Made by a program: the position numbers and the translations under genes
Assembly (NCBI GenBank): GCA_030849075.1
Contig: JASAOO010002960.1
Span: 1 to 15,103, forward strand
Direction: 5' to 3'
DNA: 15,103 nucleotides
Source: Zelonia costaricensis
Lineage: Eukaryota; Euglenozoa; Kinetoplastea; Trypanosomatida; Trypanosomatidae
Shown: positions 7,685 to 15,070 of the stretch, in pieces
Numbering within the stretch: the stretch's first letter is position 1
Layout: each line of letters starts with the position of its first letter
The notes under the pieces: model-generated
The model's database searches: none
Seen by the model: only the letters and a program-made list of their open reading frames with translations
Told to the model about the DNA's origin: nothing

Positions 7685-8338
7685 ATGCTTCGCCATCTCC
7701 GGTGCCGCGCGGCGTCTGTGACCGCCAGTACCGCCGCTGCCGCCGCCGCCGCCGTGTCCTCGTCGCGGACGTCGCGGTGCGGCCTGCACTGCACGCCGGC
7801 TGCGCTGGCGAGTGCGCCGACGACGTCGCCGCCGGCCGCAGCGGCGCCTCCGGCGTCGGCCACCGCCATCACCCCCGGGCCGTACCGCCGCGTCGGCCAC
7901 ATCTTCATAGTGACCTGCATCGATCACCCCTTCAAGTTCTCGTGGGAGGTGAACCGCATGCTGCGGGAGCTGCGGCTGGAGTTCATGGGGCAGACCACGA
8001 TTGTGCCAGACATCCCCGTCGTGCGCAAGCAGCTCTGGCGCGTGCGTCACATTGTCCGCATCGATCAGCTCGACCTCGACGAGGCCAAGGCGCTGGTCGG
8101 CGTGCCCGAGCACGTCTCGTTCCGTGACCTCGCTGCGCAGATCCCACCGACGTTCGGCCGCGGACGGGCTGTGCCCAACCCGCACCTGCGCAGCAAGATG
8201 AACTTCATGCGACTCCGGCGTATGCGGCTGCGTGACGTCATGCACCGCGATCAACTGGAAAAGCGGCTGCTGGAGGAGAAGCGCCGCGCCCAGCAGCAGC
8301 AGCAGCAGCAGCCCGCTGCAACGGCGGAGGCGGTGTAG
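7685..8338 (+). CDS. mitochondrial large ribosomal subunit protein uL30m
   Basis: The protein has 217 residues. The first about 65 are Arg/Ala/Ser/Thr-rich without acidic residues (MLRHLRCRAASV start), a likely mitochondrial presequence plus linker. The uL30 fold follows at about 70-130: a beta strand (HIFIVTCIDHPFKF), a helix (NRMLRELRLEFMGQ), then TTIVPDIPVVRKQLWRVRHI at T104-I123, which lines up with the bacterial L30 segment of the form HTV..DTPA.RGM...V. This fold helps build the mitoribosomal large subunit. A kinetoplastid-style C-terminal extension of about 85 residues follows: basic helical region (FMRLRRMRLRDVMHRDQLEK), seven consecutive Gln from seven CAG codons (8291-8311), then an Ala-rich end. 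The start is the first ATG after both candidate acceptors. The neighbour downstream is also mitochondrial. Family assignment is by recognition of the motif, with no search run. Confidence 0.88.
   Translation: MLRHLRCRAASVTASTAAAAAAAVSSSRTSRCGLHCTPAALASAPTTSPPAAAAPPASATAITPGPYRRVGHIFIVTCIDHPFKFSWEVNRMLRELRLEFMGQTTIVPDIPVVRKQLWRVRHIVRIDQLDLDEAKALVGVPEHVSFRDLAAQIPPTFGRGRAVPNPHLRSKMNFMRLRRMRLRDVMHRDQLEKRLLEEKRRAQQQQQQQPAATAEAV
8291..8311 (+). repeat. (CAG)7 coding repeat in uL30m
   Basis: Seven perfect CAG codons encode Gln in the C-terminal tail of uL30m, in a position where length changes would probably be tolerated. Confidence 0.9.
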
Positions 8339-8441
8339 TGACGCGCACACCCATGCCTACCCCACACCCTGACACACCTGTGCGCGTGTGCCCGTCAGCC
8401 GTTCGCCTGGCGAGCAACACGCGACGTGGCTCGTTCTCTCG

Positions 8442-8464
8442 CGTGTGTGCGTGTGTGTGTGTGA
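8442..8464 (+). repeat. (TG)n microsatellite
   Basis: A TG tract with one GC interruption about 100 bases past the uL30m stop. Confidence 0.9.
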
Positions 8465-8582
8465 GCTGGTGTGTCCGAGGGTATTAGATCTACGTGTTGG
8501 TCTGTGCTTCTCTGCGTATGTGTTGGTGTGTTGGTGTGGGTGTGAGTGTGAGTACGCTGCTGCACGTCAAGCGGCGGCGGCG

Positions 8583-8603
8583 GTGTGTGTGTGTTTGTGT
8601 TTG
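8583..8603 (+). repeat. (TG)n microsatellite, imperfect
   Basis: A TG tract with TTT interruptions in the uL30m 3' UTR region. Confidence 0.8.
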
Positions 8604-8992
8604 TGCCGTTGGCGTTGCCGTCGTGGTGCATCATCTCCACAGTGCCGAAGGCTACTAGCTAACAACGATACGAGGGGGGAAAGGGCGAGCGCCGTGCAGG
8701 CGTGAAACGGCGAGACGTGGGTACGTCTTGCGGGCACGCGTGCCTCTCCCAGAAGACTACGTAGGGTGCAACAGCAGTGCATCACAACAGGATCCCTCCG
8801 ATCGACCCTCTTCACTCCATACTTGACACACGAACCATGGCAATCAGGCACGCGCCACTCCCGTGATGTTGGCAGTGCCCTTCACGTGGGGGGGGGGCCC
8901 GACGCCGCTGAGCGCCACCGTCACCCACTTTCTTCCTCCACTCCTCCTTCACCGTCTCGCATGTGCCCTTTGGCAAACGCGCAGTGCCGGGG

Positions 8993-9020
8993 ACACACAC
9001 TCATTCACACACACACACGC
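8993..9020 (+). repeat. (CA)n microsatellite, interrupted
   Basis: A CA tract broken by TCATT, lying 70 bases before the main pyrimidine tract of the rhomboid-like gene. Confidence 0.9.
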
Positions 9021-9088
9021 TCGTAGCGGCCCGCTGTCCCACCTATACCGACCGACGTCTGTGTGCGTTCGACTTTGTGTGCACGTCT

Positions 9089-9129
9089 CGCCCTCCTCTT
9101 CCCCTCCTTTCCTTTTCTCCTTCTCACAG
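9089..9129 (+). promoter_or_regulatory. polypyrimidine tract and upstream acceptor candidate for the rhomboid-like gene
   Basis: A dense CT tract (about 9089-9125) ends in CACAG with the AG at 9128-9129, a textbook-looking trans-splice acceptor. It would give a 5' UTR of about 256 bases, with the next ATG at 9386. Confidence 0.6.
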
Positions 9130-9230
9130 ATACCTCGTGCCGCTCCTGTTCGCCGGCGCTGTTGTCGTGTCGGTGCTGTCTGCCGACCCCCTCCCTCGCC
9201 GCCCGCTTTCACGATCCCCGTCGTCTCCAC

Positions 9231-9249
9231 TACACACACGCACGCACAG
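9231..9249 (+). repeat. (CA)n microsatellite, interrupted
   Basis: A CA tract with GC interruptions between the two candidate acceptors of the rhomboid-like gene. Confidence 0.85.
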
Positions 9250-9299
9250 ACACCTCCTCACAAACTCCGTTGCGGTGCTGCCTCGGTGTGCACGTTGGC

Positions 9300-9359
9300 C
9301 CCCCCCCCCCCACCCGCCTCCCTCCCCACTTCTACCATTCCTCAACACCCTCTTGCCAG
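9300..9359 (+). promoter_or_regulatory. C-rich tract and proximal acceptor candidate for the rhomboid-like gene
   Basis: A C-homopolymer and CT-rich stretch is followed by TTGCCAG with the AG at 9358-9359, 26 bases before the start codon. The short leader matches that of the phosphatase-like gene downstream. This or the 9128-9129 acceptor, or both, could be used. Confidence 0.5.
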
Positions 9360-9385
9360 TTCGACACCGACGTGGGGGAAACACA

Positions 9386-10570
9386 ATGCAGCCTTCGTAC
9401 GCCTTTGCGGTGCGCCACGGCGCACGGCGGCTCGCGCGCGCCGCTGCCACCACCGCCAGCGCTGCGGTGGTGCGGTCGGCTCCCCACCTGCGTTGCAGTG
9501 CCAGTGGGAGTCTTCGCGCCGCCTCTGCCGCCCCGGTGGAGTTCAGCGCACGCTCCTGCCAGCCCGTGGCGCTGCGCGCGCTGCAGGCCGCCACCGCCCG
9601 CGCGGTGCCTCTCGCGACGCTTCGCAGTTGTGCCGTCGCCGCCGCAGTCCCGATGCGCGCCTCCTTCCTCTCCAGCGCGACGCTGCGCATGGCGACACCG
9701 GGGGGTGCGGCGGTGATGCTTGCGGCGCTGCATCCGCAGCAGCAGCGGCGCTGCTACGGCGGTCTTGCCGCGGCCACCCGCGTCGCGTGCAGCCCGAAGA
9801 AGAGCGAGGGTGGCCAGCTTCAGGGCGTCAACAACGTGGAGCGGTACAGGGGCGAGGAGGAGGAAGAGCAGAAAGGGGGCGGTGGTGGCGGGGAGCAGGA
9901 GGACCCGTTCAACATGAACTCCGGCCCCGGCTACCTGCCCTTCCCCGCACCCTTCCACACCATCAACATCGTCATGATCATGTTCCTGGCCAACGTGATC
10001 TGCTACTTCATCATGAACTTTGGCAACGACGACTGGCGCGACTTCATCGTCGAGCACTTCACGCTGTCGCACGAGAACTGGACGCGTGTCTACCCGCTCT
10101 TCACCAACGCCTTCTACCAGGAGAACCTTCTGCAGCTGCTGATCGACTGCTGGCTTCTGTGGCAGTTCGGCGACACGATGCTCGGATTCCTTGGCAACAC
10201 CCGCATGACCTTCTTCGCCATGCTGTGCACCCTGGGCGGGGGCATGATTCACGTGGCGCGACAGCAGTTCGAGCTGTACTACGGCATGGATGAGTTGGAG
10301 GTGCGCGGGCGCTGCTACGGCCCGAACCCGTTCATCATGGGTCTGGTCGCCATCGAGGGGCTGATCTTCCGCCACCTCAACTTCATCCAGCAGCCGCCGA
10401 TCCCCTTCCTCGTGCTGACGGCTTTCGTCATGGTCATCGACGTGTGGCGCATCTTCACGACGAAGCCAGAGGAACACGGCGCGGCAACTGGCGGCGCGCT
10501 CATGGCGTACCTCTTTTGGGCCCTGCCGACACGCATGCTCGGCCTCGACAAGCTCACTGCCACGCTGTAG
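9386..10570 (+). CDS. mitochondrial rhomboid-like pseudoprotease, probable TIM translocase subunit (TimRhom type)
   Basis: The protein has 394 residues. Residues 1-about 130 are Ala/Arg/Ser-rich with few acids (ARRLARAAATTASAAVV), a mitochondrial presequence-like region; an acidic/Gly linker (about 150-175) follows. The membrane domain begins at about 193 (INIVMIMFLANVICYFIMNF). Rhomboid landmarks can be placed: W232-T-R for the L1 loop WR; QLLIDC at 250-255 where active rhomboids have HLLxNM; GPNPFIMG at 312-319 where they have GxSGxxxG, so Asn314 replaces the catalytic Ser; and AATGGAL at 366-372 where they have AHLGGAL, so Ala367 replaces the catalytic His. It is therefore predicted to be inactive as a protease. 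In Trypanosoma brucei two inactive rhomboid-like proteins, TimRhom I and II, belong to the single inner-membrane presequence translocase; this is the best-fitting role, though I cannot say which paralogue. A derlin-like protein is the alternative; the presequence argues against it. Confidence 0.85.
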   Translation: MQPSYAFAVRHGARRLARAAATTASAAVVRSAPHLRCSASGSLRAASAAPVEFSARSCQPVALRALQAATARAVPLATLRSCAVAAAVPMRASFLSSATLRMATPGGAAVMLAALHPQQQRRCYGGLAAATRVACSPKKSEGGQLQGVNNVERYRGEEEEEQKGGGGGGEQEDPFNMNSGPGYLPFPAPFHTINIVMIMFLANVICYFIMNFGNDDWRDFIVEHFTLSHENWTRVYPLFTNAFYQENLLQLLIDCWLLWQFGDTMLGFLGNTRMTFFAMLCTLGGGMIHVARQQFELYYGMDELEVRGRCYGPNPFIMGLVAIEGLIFRHLNFIQQPPIPFLVLTAFVMVIDVWRIFTTKPEEHGAATGGALMAYLFWALPTRMLGLDKLTATL

Positions 10571-10842
10571 TGCCGGTTGGCCCGATGGCGTGGGGGATTC
10601 TTGGCGATGGGGTGAAGGGGTGAGGCGCTGGGGCCGCTGGCTCCAGCCTCGGCATCACAAGAACGAGCGCCTGCTGAGCAAATCGCAAAGCGCCCATCAC
10701 TCTCCCCCTCCTCCCCCCCCCACCCTCTTCCGCGGTTTGAGGCTCCCGCGGCATCGCGCGTGTTTGTGGTGCTCGTCGTGGTTGCCGTGGCGCCTCTGGC
10801 GTTGTGGTTGTGACTGTTTTCTTCTTCTCCTCTCTCTGACAC

Positions 10843-10866
10843 TGTGTGTGTGTGTGCGTGTGTGTG
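10843..10866 (+). repeat. (TG)n microsatellite
   Basis: A TG tract with one GC interruption in the 3' UTR region of the rhomboid-like gene. Confidence 0.9.
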
Positions 10867-10912
10867 CGCGTAAGAGTGCGGATGCTAACGAACCCGCGCG
10901 TGGCTGCCAGGG

Positions 10913-10929
10913 GTGTGTGTGTGTGTGTG
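10913..10929 (+). repeat. (TG)n microsatellite
   Basis: A perfect TG tract, the second of three in this spacer. Confidence 0.9.
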
Positions 10930-11074
10930 CCGTCTGCATGTCAGCACGTTCTAAACGTGTGTGCGTTAACGCGTCTTCACGGGAAACATAAAGAGCCGCC
11001 CCCGGGGGGGGTGCACTGCACAGCCGCCGCGGAAGTACAACACGTTGGCGGAGCAGAGGAGATGGTTCTGCTCC

Positions 11075-11112
11075 TGTGTGTGCGTGTGTGTGTATGTGTG
11101 TGTGTGTGTGTT
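11075..11112 (+). repeat. (TG)n microsatellite, long
   Basis: A TG tract with two interruptions (GC and TA), the longest TG stretch in the window. Confidence 0.9.
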
Positions 11113-11337
11113 CGAGTGTGGAGGAGGTGCTCGGCAGCTGACGGCGGCGCAGCAGGGCTCCACCGCCTGGGCCAGCCTCCCTCTGTTTCTCAGCTCCTGT
11201 ATGACTTGACGAGGGGGGGGGAGTGTGCGGGTATGCCTCTTCGCTCCGCATGGGGAGGGAAGGGGGGTCCCCCTTTCCTGCCTTGGGGACGTACCGCTTC
11301 ACTACGTCACTAAAAACGTCCATCACATCTTCTCCTG

Positions 11338-11360
11338 CACACACACACACACACACACAC
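11338..11360 (+). repeat. (CA)n microsatellite
   Basis: A perfect CA tract of about 11 units, 85 bases upstream of the acceptor of the phosphatase-like gene. Confidence 0.9.
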
Positions 11361-11415
11361 GCCGCGTTTCCGCTTTTAGTTTATACTGTGAAACACTCCA
11401 GTCCCGCCCCCGCGA

Positions 11416-11447
11416 CCTCCCCCCCCCCCCTCCGCCGTCTCCCTCAG
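11416..11447 (+). promoter_or_regulatory. polypyrimidine tract and spliced-leader acceptor for the phosphatase-like gene
   Basis: A 12-base C run and CT-rich tract ends in CCCTCAG with the AG at 11446-11447. This gives a 26-base 5' UTR with no ATG before 11474 and supports that start. Confidence 0.75.
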
Positions 11448-11473
11448 TCACGCGCGCGGCGAACACCCTCGAC

Positions 11474-14400
11474 ATGAGCTCGCCGCCGTCCGCGCCGGGG
11501 GCCCACCACCCGCTGCACGGCCTCTCGAGCAGGCGGCAGCCGCAGCACCATCACCACCACCCGCCCGCCACCACCACCGCAGCCGCGCTCTTCGAAGAGA
11601 TGAATCACGCCGTTACCCCCACTGCCGCCGCCGCAGTCCCCTCCTCGTCTTCCACAGCGCACCAGCGCCTGCGTCGGCTCGGCACCTCCGCGTCGCCGCC
11701 GCCCGCGATGACGGCGATGATGCAGCCGCAGCCGCAGCAACCACCACAGCATCACCACCACCACAGCCACAGCGCAGGGCCGCTGACGGGGTGCGCGCCA
11801 GGAGCGCTGACGTCGCCTTCCTCCTCCGCTGCCGCCGTGGGCTCCAGCAACGCGGCGGGGCCGGCCTCACCCGCACCAGCACCGATGGCCCGGTCGTCAC
11901 CCGCCGGGGCGTCGCCGTACTTCTACATCCGGCCACTCGGGCCCCGGTCCGCTGCAGCCGGGGCGGCGCCGTTCCCTTTGCAACGCGCCGGCCTCGCCCT
12001 CCACCACCACCACCACAACTTTCCCCTCGCCAGCGCGGCGGGGGCACCACTGGCCGCTTCCGGCGGCACGACGACAGCGCCGCACCTCCTGAGCGTGGCA
12101 ACCCCGCCGCTGCCCTGCACCTCGCCGCCTCCGCGCGGCAGCGGCAGCGCCGGCCTGCCCATGGCTGTCAGTCTCGGGAGCGCCGCGGGCTTTGGCGGCA
12201 CGGGAGACGTGGACAGCGTCTGGGTGGCTGCGGCCGAGCACCCAACGCCGGGGTCGGTGGCGGCAGCCTCGCCGATCCCGGTGGGCCCGAGCGGCTTGAG
12301 CACAAGCGGCATGCAGCCGTCCGGCTCCGTGGCGGCCCTGGCGGGACCGGGCTCGCACCTCTCCACCCCACCCTCCGTCCGGGCTGCCTCTTCGTCCGCC
12401 ACCCTCACCCCCGCGTCCGCACCGGCCGTCCCCGCCGTGTACACGTGGCACGCAGGCAGCGCCAGCGGCGGCTACGCAGGCGGCGCGTCGTCTTGTGCCA
12501 GTGCGGCGGCACTGACAGGCCCGTGGCTGCGCCTGCACCGCCCCTCGGGGGGAGCCGCAGCCCCGACGACTGCGGCCTCGTCGTCGCCCACGCCGTCGTT
12601 GGCGGGGTTCCCGTCGGGCAGCGCTGGTCTGGGGAGCGGCCACAAGGCGCCGGCGATGACGGCAAACCTGAAGACGACGAACTCCTCAACCGGCGCCGCG
12701 GGGTCCGCGTGCCTCGGCACGCCGCAGCTCGGGGCTGGCAGCGCCGCCGGCTCCCCTGCCACGGCACCGCCGCGGCCCAGCACGCCCATCTTCACGCTCG
12801 AACACGTGGCGACGGGCGGCGGTTTCGGCGTAGCCACCGAGGAGGAGAGCCCCGGCTGCAGCCTCACCGGGCGGGAGGGCAGCACCGACGCGTGCCCGCA
12901 GCTCCGACAGCAGGAACGGCAGCGGGAGGTCGCCGCAGCACTTGGGCTGCGCGCGACGTCGACGGTGCCGGTCCCGTTGAGCCACGTGCCGCCGTTCCGC
13001 TTCGCGCGGGTGGAGGCGGGCGTGTACCGTGGCGCCTACCCCGTGCTGCGCAACTTCCCCTACGTGCGCCGGCTGCGGCTGCGCACCATCGTCTCCCTCG
13101 TTCCCGAGCCGCCCACGTACGACCTGAAGTGCTTTGCGGAGGCGGCGCACATACAGCTGCACCACATCCACGCGGAGCGGGCGAAGGGGGAGGTGCAGCT
13201 GCTGCCGTCGGAGCTGAGCGAGGCGCTGCAGCTCATCATGAACAAGGACATGCACCCCCTCTACATCCACTGCCTCGACGGCCGCCACGTCACGGGGCTC
13301 GTCATCATGGCGCTGCGCAAGCTGCTGCAGTGGGACGCCAAGGTGGCCCACGCCGAGTACCTCCGCTTCACCCGCGAGGTGCAGGACGAGGTGGCCTTTA
13401 TCGCAGACTACACAGGGCCCTTGCTCGTGCCGCCGCACCTGCCGACGTGGCTCTGGGGCGGCTCCCTCTACGACAGCGCCACGGGACTGCCCAAGAAGCT
13501 TCCGACGGCGATGCGCTTGCGCATGACCACCGTGGTCTCTGGCGGCGGCGGCAGCGGCAGCGGCGGAGGCGGGGGCGGGGCGGCAGCGGGCTCTTCGGGT
13601 GTGACGGTGTCACTCCACCCCGCAGCGTCCGGTGCCTCGGCTGCGTCCGCGACACGCGGTGCGGGGGGCGGGGGTCTGGGATCGAGCGATGGGCCGCTGG
13701 GGCTCGGCCCCTCATCGACCACCAGCCGCACCGCGCTGTCCTCGTCCTCATCGGGTGCCGGCAGCGGGGCGGCGCGCGTGCAGGCGGCCGCGCCGTGGAT
13801 GCGGGTGGCCCACGCCGAGGTGCTCGCTGCGGACGGGCAGCGCTACTTCGATCTCGATCGCCTGCCGTCCACCGCCGTCGTGCGCAACGGCGGGGTCGGC
13901 GCACGCGTGGGTGGGGCCGCCGCGTCGGGCAGCGCCACCCCCGCGTGGTTCTCTGCGGCAACGGGGTCAGCAGCCGGCAGCACCGGCGCGGGCTCGGACA
14001 GCGGGCTGGGCGGCGTGGCGGCCGGGCGGGGCGGGACGCCGTACAACGGTTTCACGGTCGCGCGTGGCAGCGGGCACTCCTCGCACTCCACCAGCGCCAA
14101 CAGCAGCATGGTCGGCCTGCCCTCCGCCGCGGCGGCGGTCGGTGGGGTGGGCAGCGGCGCGGTCGGGAGTGGGGTCTGGGGTGCCCTCGGGAGTCGCCTG
14201 CGCAGCACCGTCTCGGGCGATGCCATGCAGCAGCACCAGCAGCAGCTGGGTTCGGTGCTGGTGGACGCGGGGGCGGCGGACCAGGGCGACGTCGGCGTCG
14301 GGGCGGGCGGCCTGCTGGATGGGCGAGTGAGTACCCTGCTCTGGACCTTCGGCCTCGTCACGCCGCCCTTCGTGGCCGCCAACGGTGGCGCCGCGGGCGC

Positions 14401-14572
14401 GAACGGCGGGGCCGCCGCCGCCGCAGCGGCAGGCGGCAGCGGCAGCGCCGGCGGGGTCGTGACCGCGATGGGCGGGGCCGTAGCAGGCGCGAGCGGGGGC
14501 GTGGGCGGGACTGCCGCAGGTGCCGCGCCGGTGCCCAGCAAGCGGCCCTCAAAGCGGAGCTACTCGCGCTGA
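11474..14572 (+). CDS. Siw14/OCA-type phosphatase-domain protein with degenerate CX5R motif (1,032 aa)
   Basis: The start is the first ATG after the CCCTCAG acceptor; the stop is TGA 14570-14572. A phosphatase-like domain spans about 500-680. It begins PPFRFARVEAGVYRGAYPVL, matching the opening of Siw14-like proteins (a Y/F-R-S/G-x-P pattern after the GxYR). It has a central IVSLVPEPPTYDL strand-loop, the active-site-like loop HCLDGRHVTG (His599-Cys600 to Gly608) and the trailing helix ALRKLLQWD plus AEYLRFTREV. This family (plant and fungal atypical dual-specificity phosphatases, PF03162-like) includes the yeast inositol-pyrophosphate phosphatase Siw14. Cys600 is kept, but the Arg expected at Cys+6 is Val606, so normal CX5R catalysis is doubtful. 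Flanking regions (about 1-500 and 690-1032) are Ala/Gly/Ser/Pro-rich and disordered, with three His5 runs (25-29, 93-97, 177-181), poly-Gly/Ser linkers and a basic C-terminus. A possible extra ordered island lies near 775-810 (WMRVAHAEVLAADGQRYFDL). Role is unknown: perhaps a pseudophosphatase partner, as in the fungal OCA complexes. Confidence 0.88.
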   Translation: MSSPPSAPGAHHPLHGLSSRRQPQHHHHHPPATTTAAALFEEMNHAVTPTAAAAVPSSSSTAHQRLRRLGTSASPPPAMTAMMQPQPQQPPQHHHHHSHSAGPLTGCAPGALTSPSSSAAAVGSSNAAGPASPAPAPMARSSPAGASPYFYIRPLGPRSAAAGAAPFPLQRAGLALHHHHHNFPLASAAGAPLAASGGTTTAPHLLSVATPPLPCTSPPPRGSGSAGLPMAVSLGSAAGFGGTGDVDSVWVAAAEHPTPGSVAAASPIPVGPSGLSTSGMQPSGSVAALAGPGSHLSTPPSVRAASSSATLTPASAPAVPAVYTWHAGSASGGYAGGASSCASAAALTGPWLRLHRPSGGAAAPTTAASSSPTPSLAGFPSGSAGLGSGHKAPAMTANLKTTNSSTGAAGSACLGTPQLGAGSAAGSPATAPPRPSTPIFTLEHVATGGGFGVATEEESPGCSLTGREGSTDACPQLRQQERQREVAAALGLRATSTVPVPLSHVPPFRFARVEAGVYRGAYPVLRNFPYVRRLRLRTIVSLVPEPPTYDLKCFAEAAHIQLHHIHAERAKGEVQLLPSELSEALQLIMNKDMHPLYIHCLDGRHVTGLVIMALRKLLQWDAKVAHAEYLRFTREVQDEVAFIADYTGPLLVPPHLPTWLWGGSLYDSATGLPKKLPTAMRLRMTTVVSGGGGSGSGGGGGGAAAGSSGVTVSLHPAASGASAASATRGAGGGGLGSSDGPLGLGPSSTTSRTALSSSSSGAGSGAARVQAAAPWMRVAHAEVLAADGQRYFDLDRLPSTAVVRNGGVGARVGGAAASGSATPAWFSAATGSAAGSTGAGSDSGLGGVAAGRGGTPYNGFTVARGSGHSSHSTSANSSMVGLPSAAAAVGGVGSGAVGSGVWGALGSRLRSTVSGDAMQQHQQQLGSVLVDAGAADQGDVGVGAGGLLDGRVSTLLWTFGLVTPPFVAANGGAAGANGGAAAAAAAGGSGSAGGVVTAMGGAVAGASGGVGGTAAGAAPVPSKRPSKRSYSR

Positions 14573-14817
14573 GCCGTGCGCACGTGCAGCCACGCACACC
14601 CCCGCGCGTGACGCCCATCTTCTCTTCTATCGGCGGCCTCCTTGAAGTCCCCGCGCGCACGAGGCCGGCAACCACCGGCCGCAGTGCCCCACGCGCGGGG
14701 TTAGGAGGACGCGCCACGAGCTCGGGCTGCCTCACGCTCCCAATCGCCCCGGCAAGGCGACCCGAGAGACGGCAGCCATGGGCACGTCCACGAGCCGTCA
14801 CGTGTGGATGGACGCAG

Positions 14818-14836
14818 ACACACACACACACACACA
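14818..14836 (+). repeat. (CA)n microsatellite
   Basis: A perfect CA tract about 245 bases past the last stop codon. Elsewhere in the window the first long dinucleotide repeat after a stop is TG. Confidence 0.9.
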
Positions 14837-15040
14837 AGCAGGCGCTCACTGCGTCCGCCTGACGCGGCCTCGAGACACAACCGAACTCTGCTGATGCACG
14901 TTTGCGTATGCGAGGGCTCTGCTGCTCTCAAGAAGCGATGGAAGTACGTCACGGCATCCCAAGCGACGGCTGCGTGCAGAGACGCAGCTGCTGCGGCCCA
15001 ACCTTGCACCCTGGTGCTGCGCGGTGCGTGTGCAGGGGAA

Positions 15041-15070
15041 GGGAGGGAGGGAGGGAGGGAGGGAGGGGGG
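15041..15070 (+). repeat. (GGGA)6-G6 tract, potential G-quadruplex
   Basis: Six perfect GGGA units end in six G. The spacing of G3 tracts by single A loops fits the standard parallel G-quadruplex pattern on the + strand. The complement is a perfect pyrimidine tract. Confidence 0.9.

Larger units (their letters stand above)
8339..9385 (+). other. 1.05-kb intergenic spacer
   Basis: Past the uL30m stop there are TG repeats (8442-8464, 8583-8603) and a GT-rich stretch (about 8519-8552). A compositionally plainer block follows (about 8630-8880) with no repeats and no credible gene, then a G-run (about 8888-8896), CA repeats (8993-9020, 9231-9249), a pyrimidine tract (9089-9125) and a C-homopolymer (9300-9311) before the rhomboid-like gene. 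I looked for a retroposon (SIDER) in the plain block but cannot support one. Confidence 0.7.
10571..11473 (+). other. 0.9-kb intergenic spacer
   Basis: Downstream of the rhomboid-like stop lie a purine-rich block (about 10580-10690) and a C-rich patch (about 10705-10722). TG repeats follow (10843-10866, 10913-10929, 11075-11112), then a G-run (about 11212-11221), a CA repeat (11338-11360) and the C-rich acceptor region of the next gene. I see no supported gene. Confidence 0.7.

Noticed and set aside
8630..8880. Possible SIDER-type degenerate retroposon in the uL30m downstream spacer
   Set aside because: The block is compositionally plainer than its surroundings, but I see no poly(A) tail, target duplication or signature I could verify by eye.
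8963..9385. In-frame N-terminal extension of the rhomboid-like gene
   Set aside because: It spans CA repeats and the pyrimidine tracts of both acceptor candidates, and the presequence-like N-terminus begins cleanly at 9386.
706..11360. Repeated tracts as a CRISPR or other structured array
   Set aside because: The repeats are simple dinucleotide and trinucleotide microsatellites without unique equal-length spacers.
11225..11473. In-frame N-terminal extension of the phosphatase-like gene
   Set aside because: It crosses the CA repeat (HTHTHTH) and the C-rich tract and lies almost wholly upstream of the CCCTCAG acceptor at 11446-11447.
11791..14862. A 1,023-codon + strand open frame overlapping the phosphatase-like gene
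   Set aside because: It is an Arg/Gly-rich shadow frame kept open by very high GC. It runs past the real stop, has no processing signal at its start and no domain, while the overlapping frame has the clear phosphatase domain.
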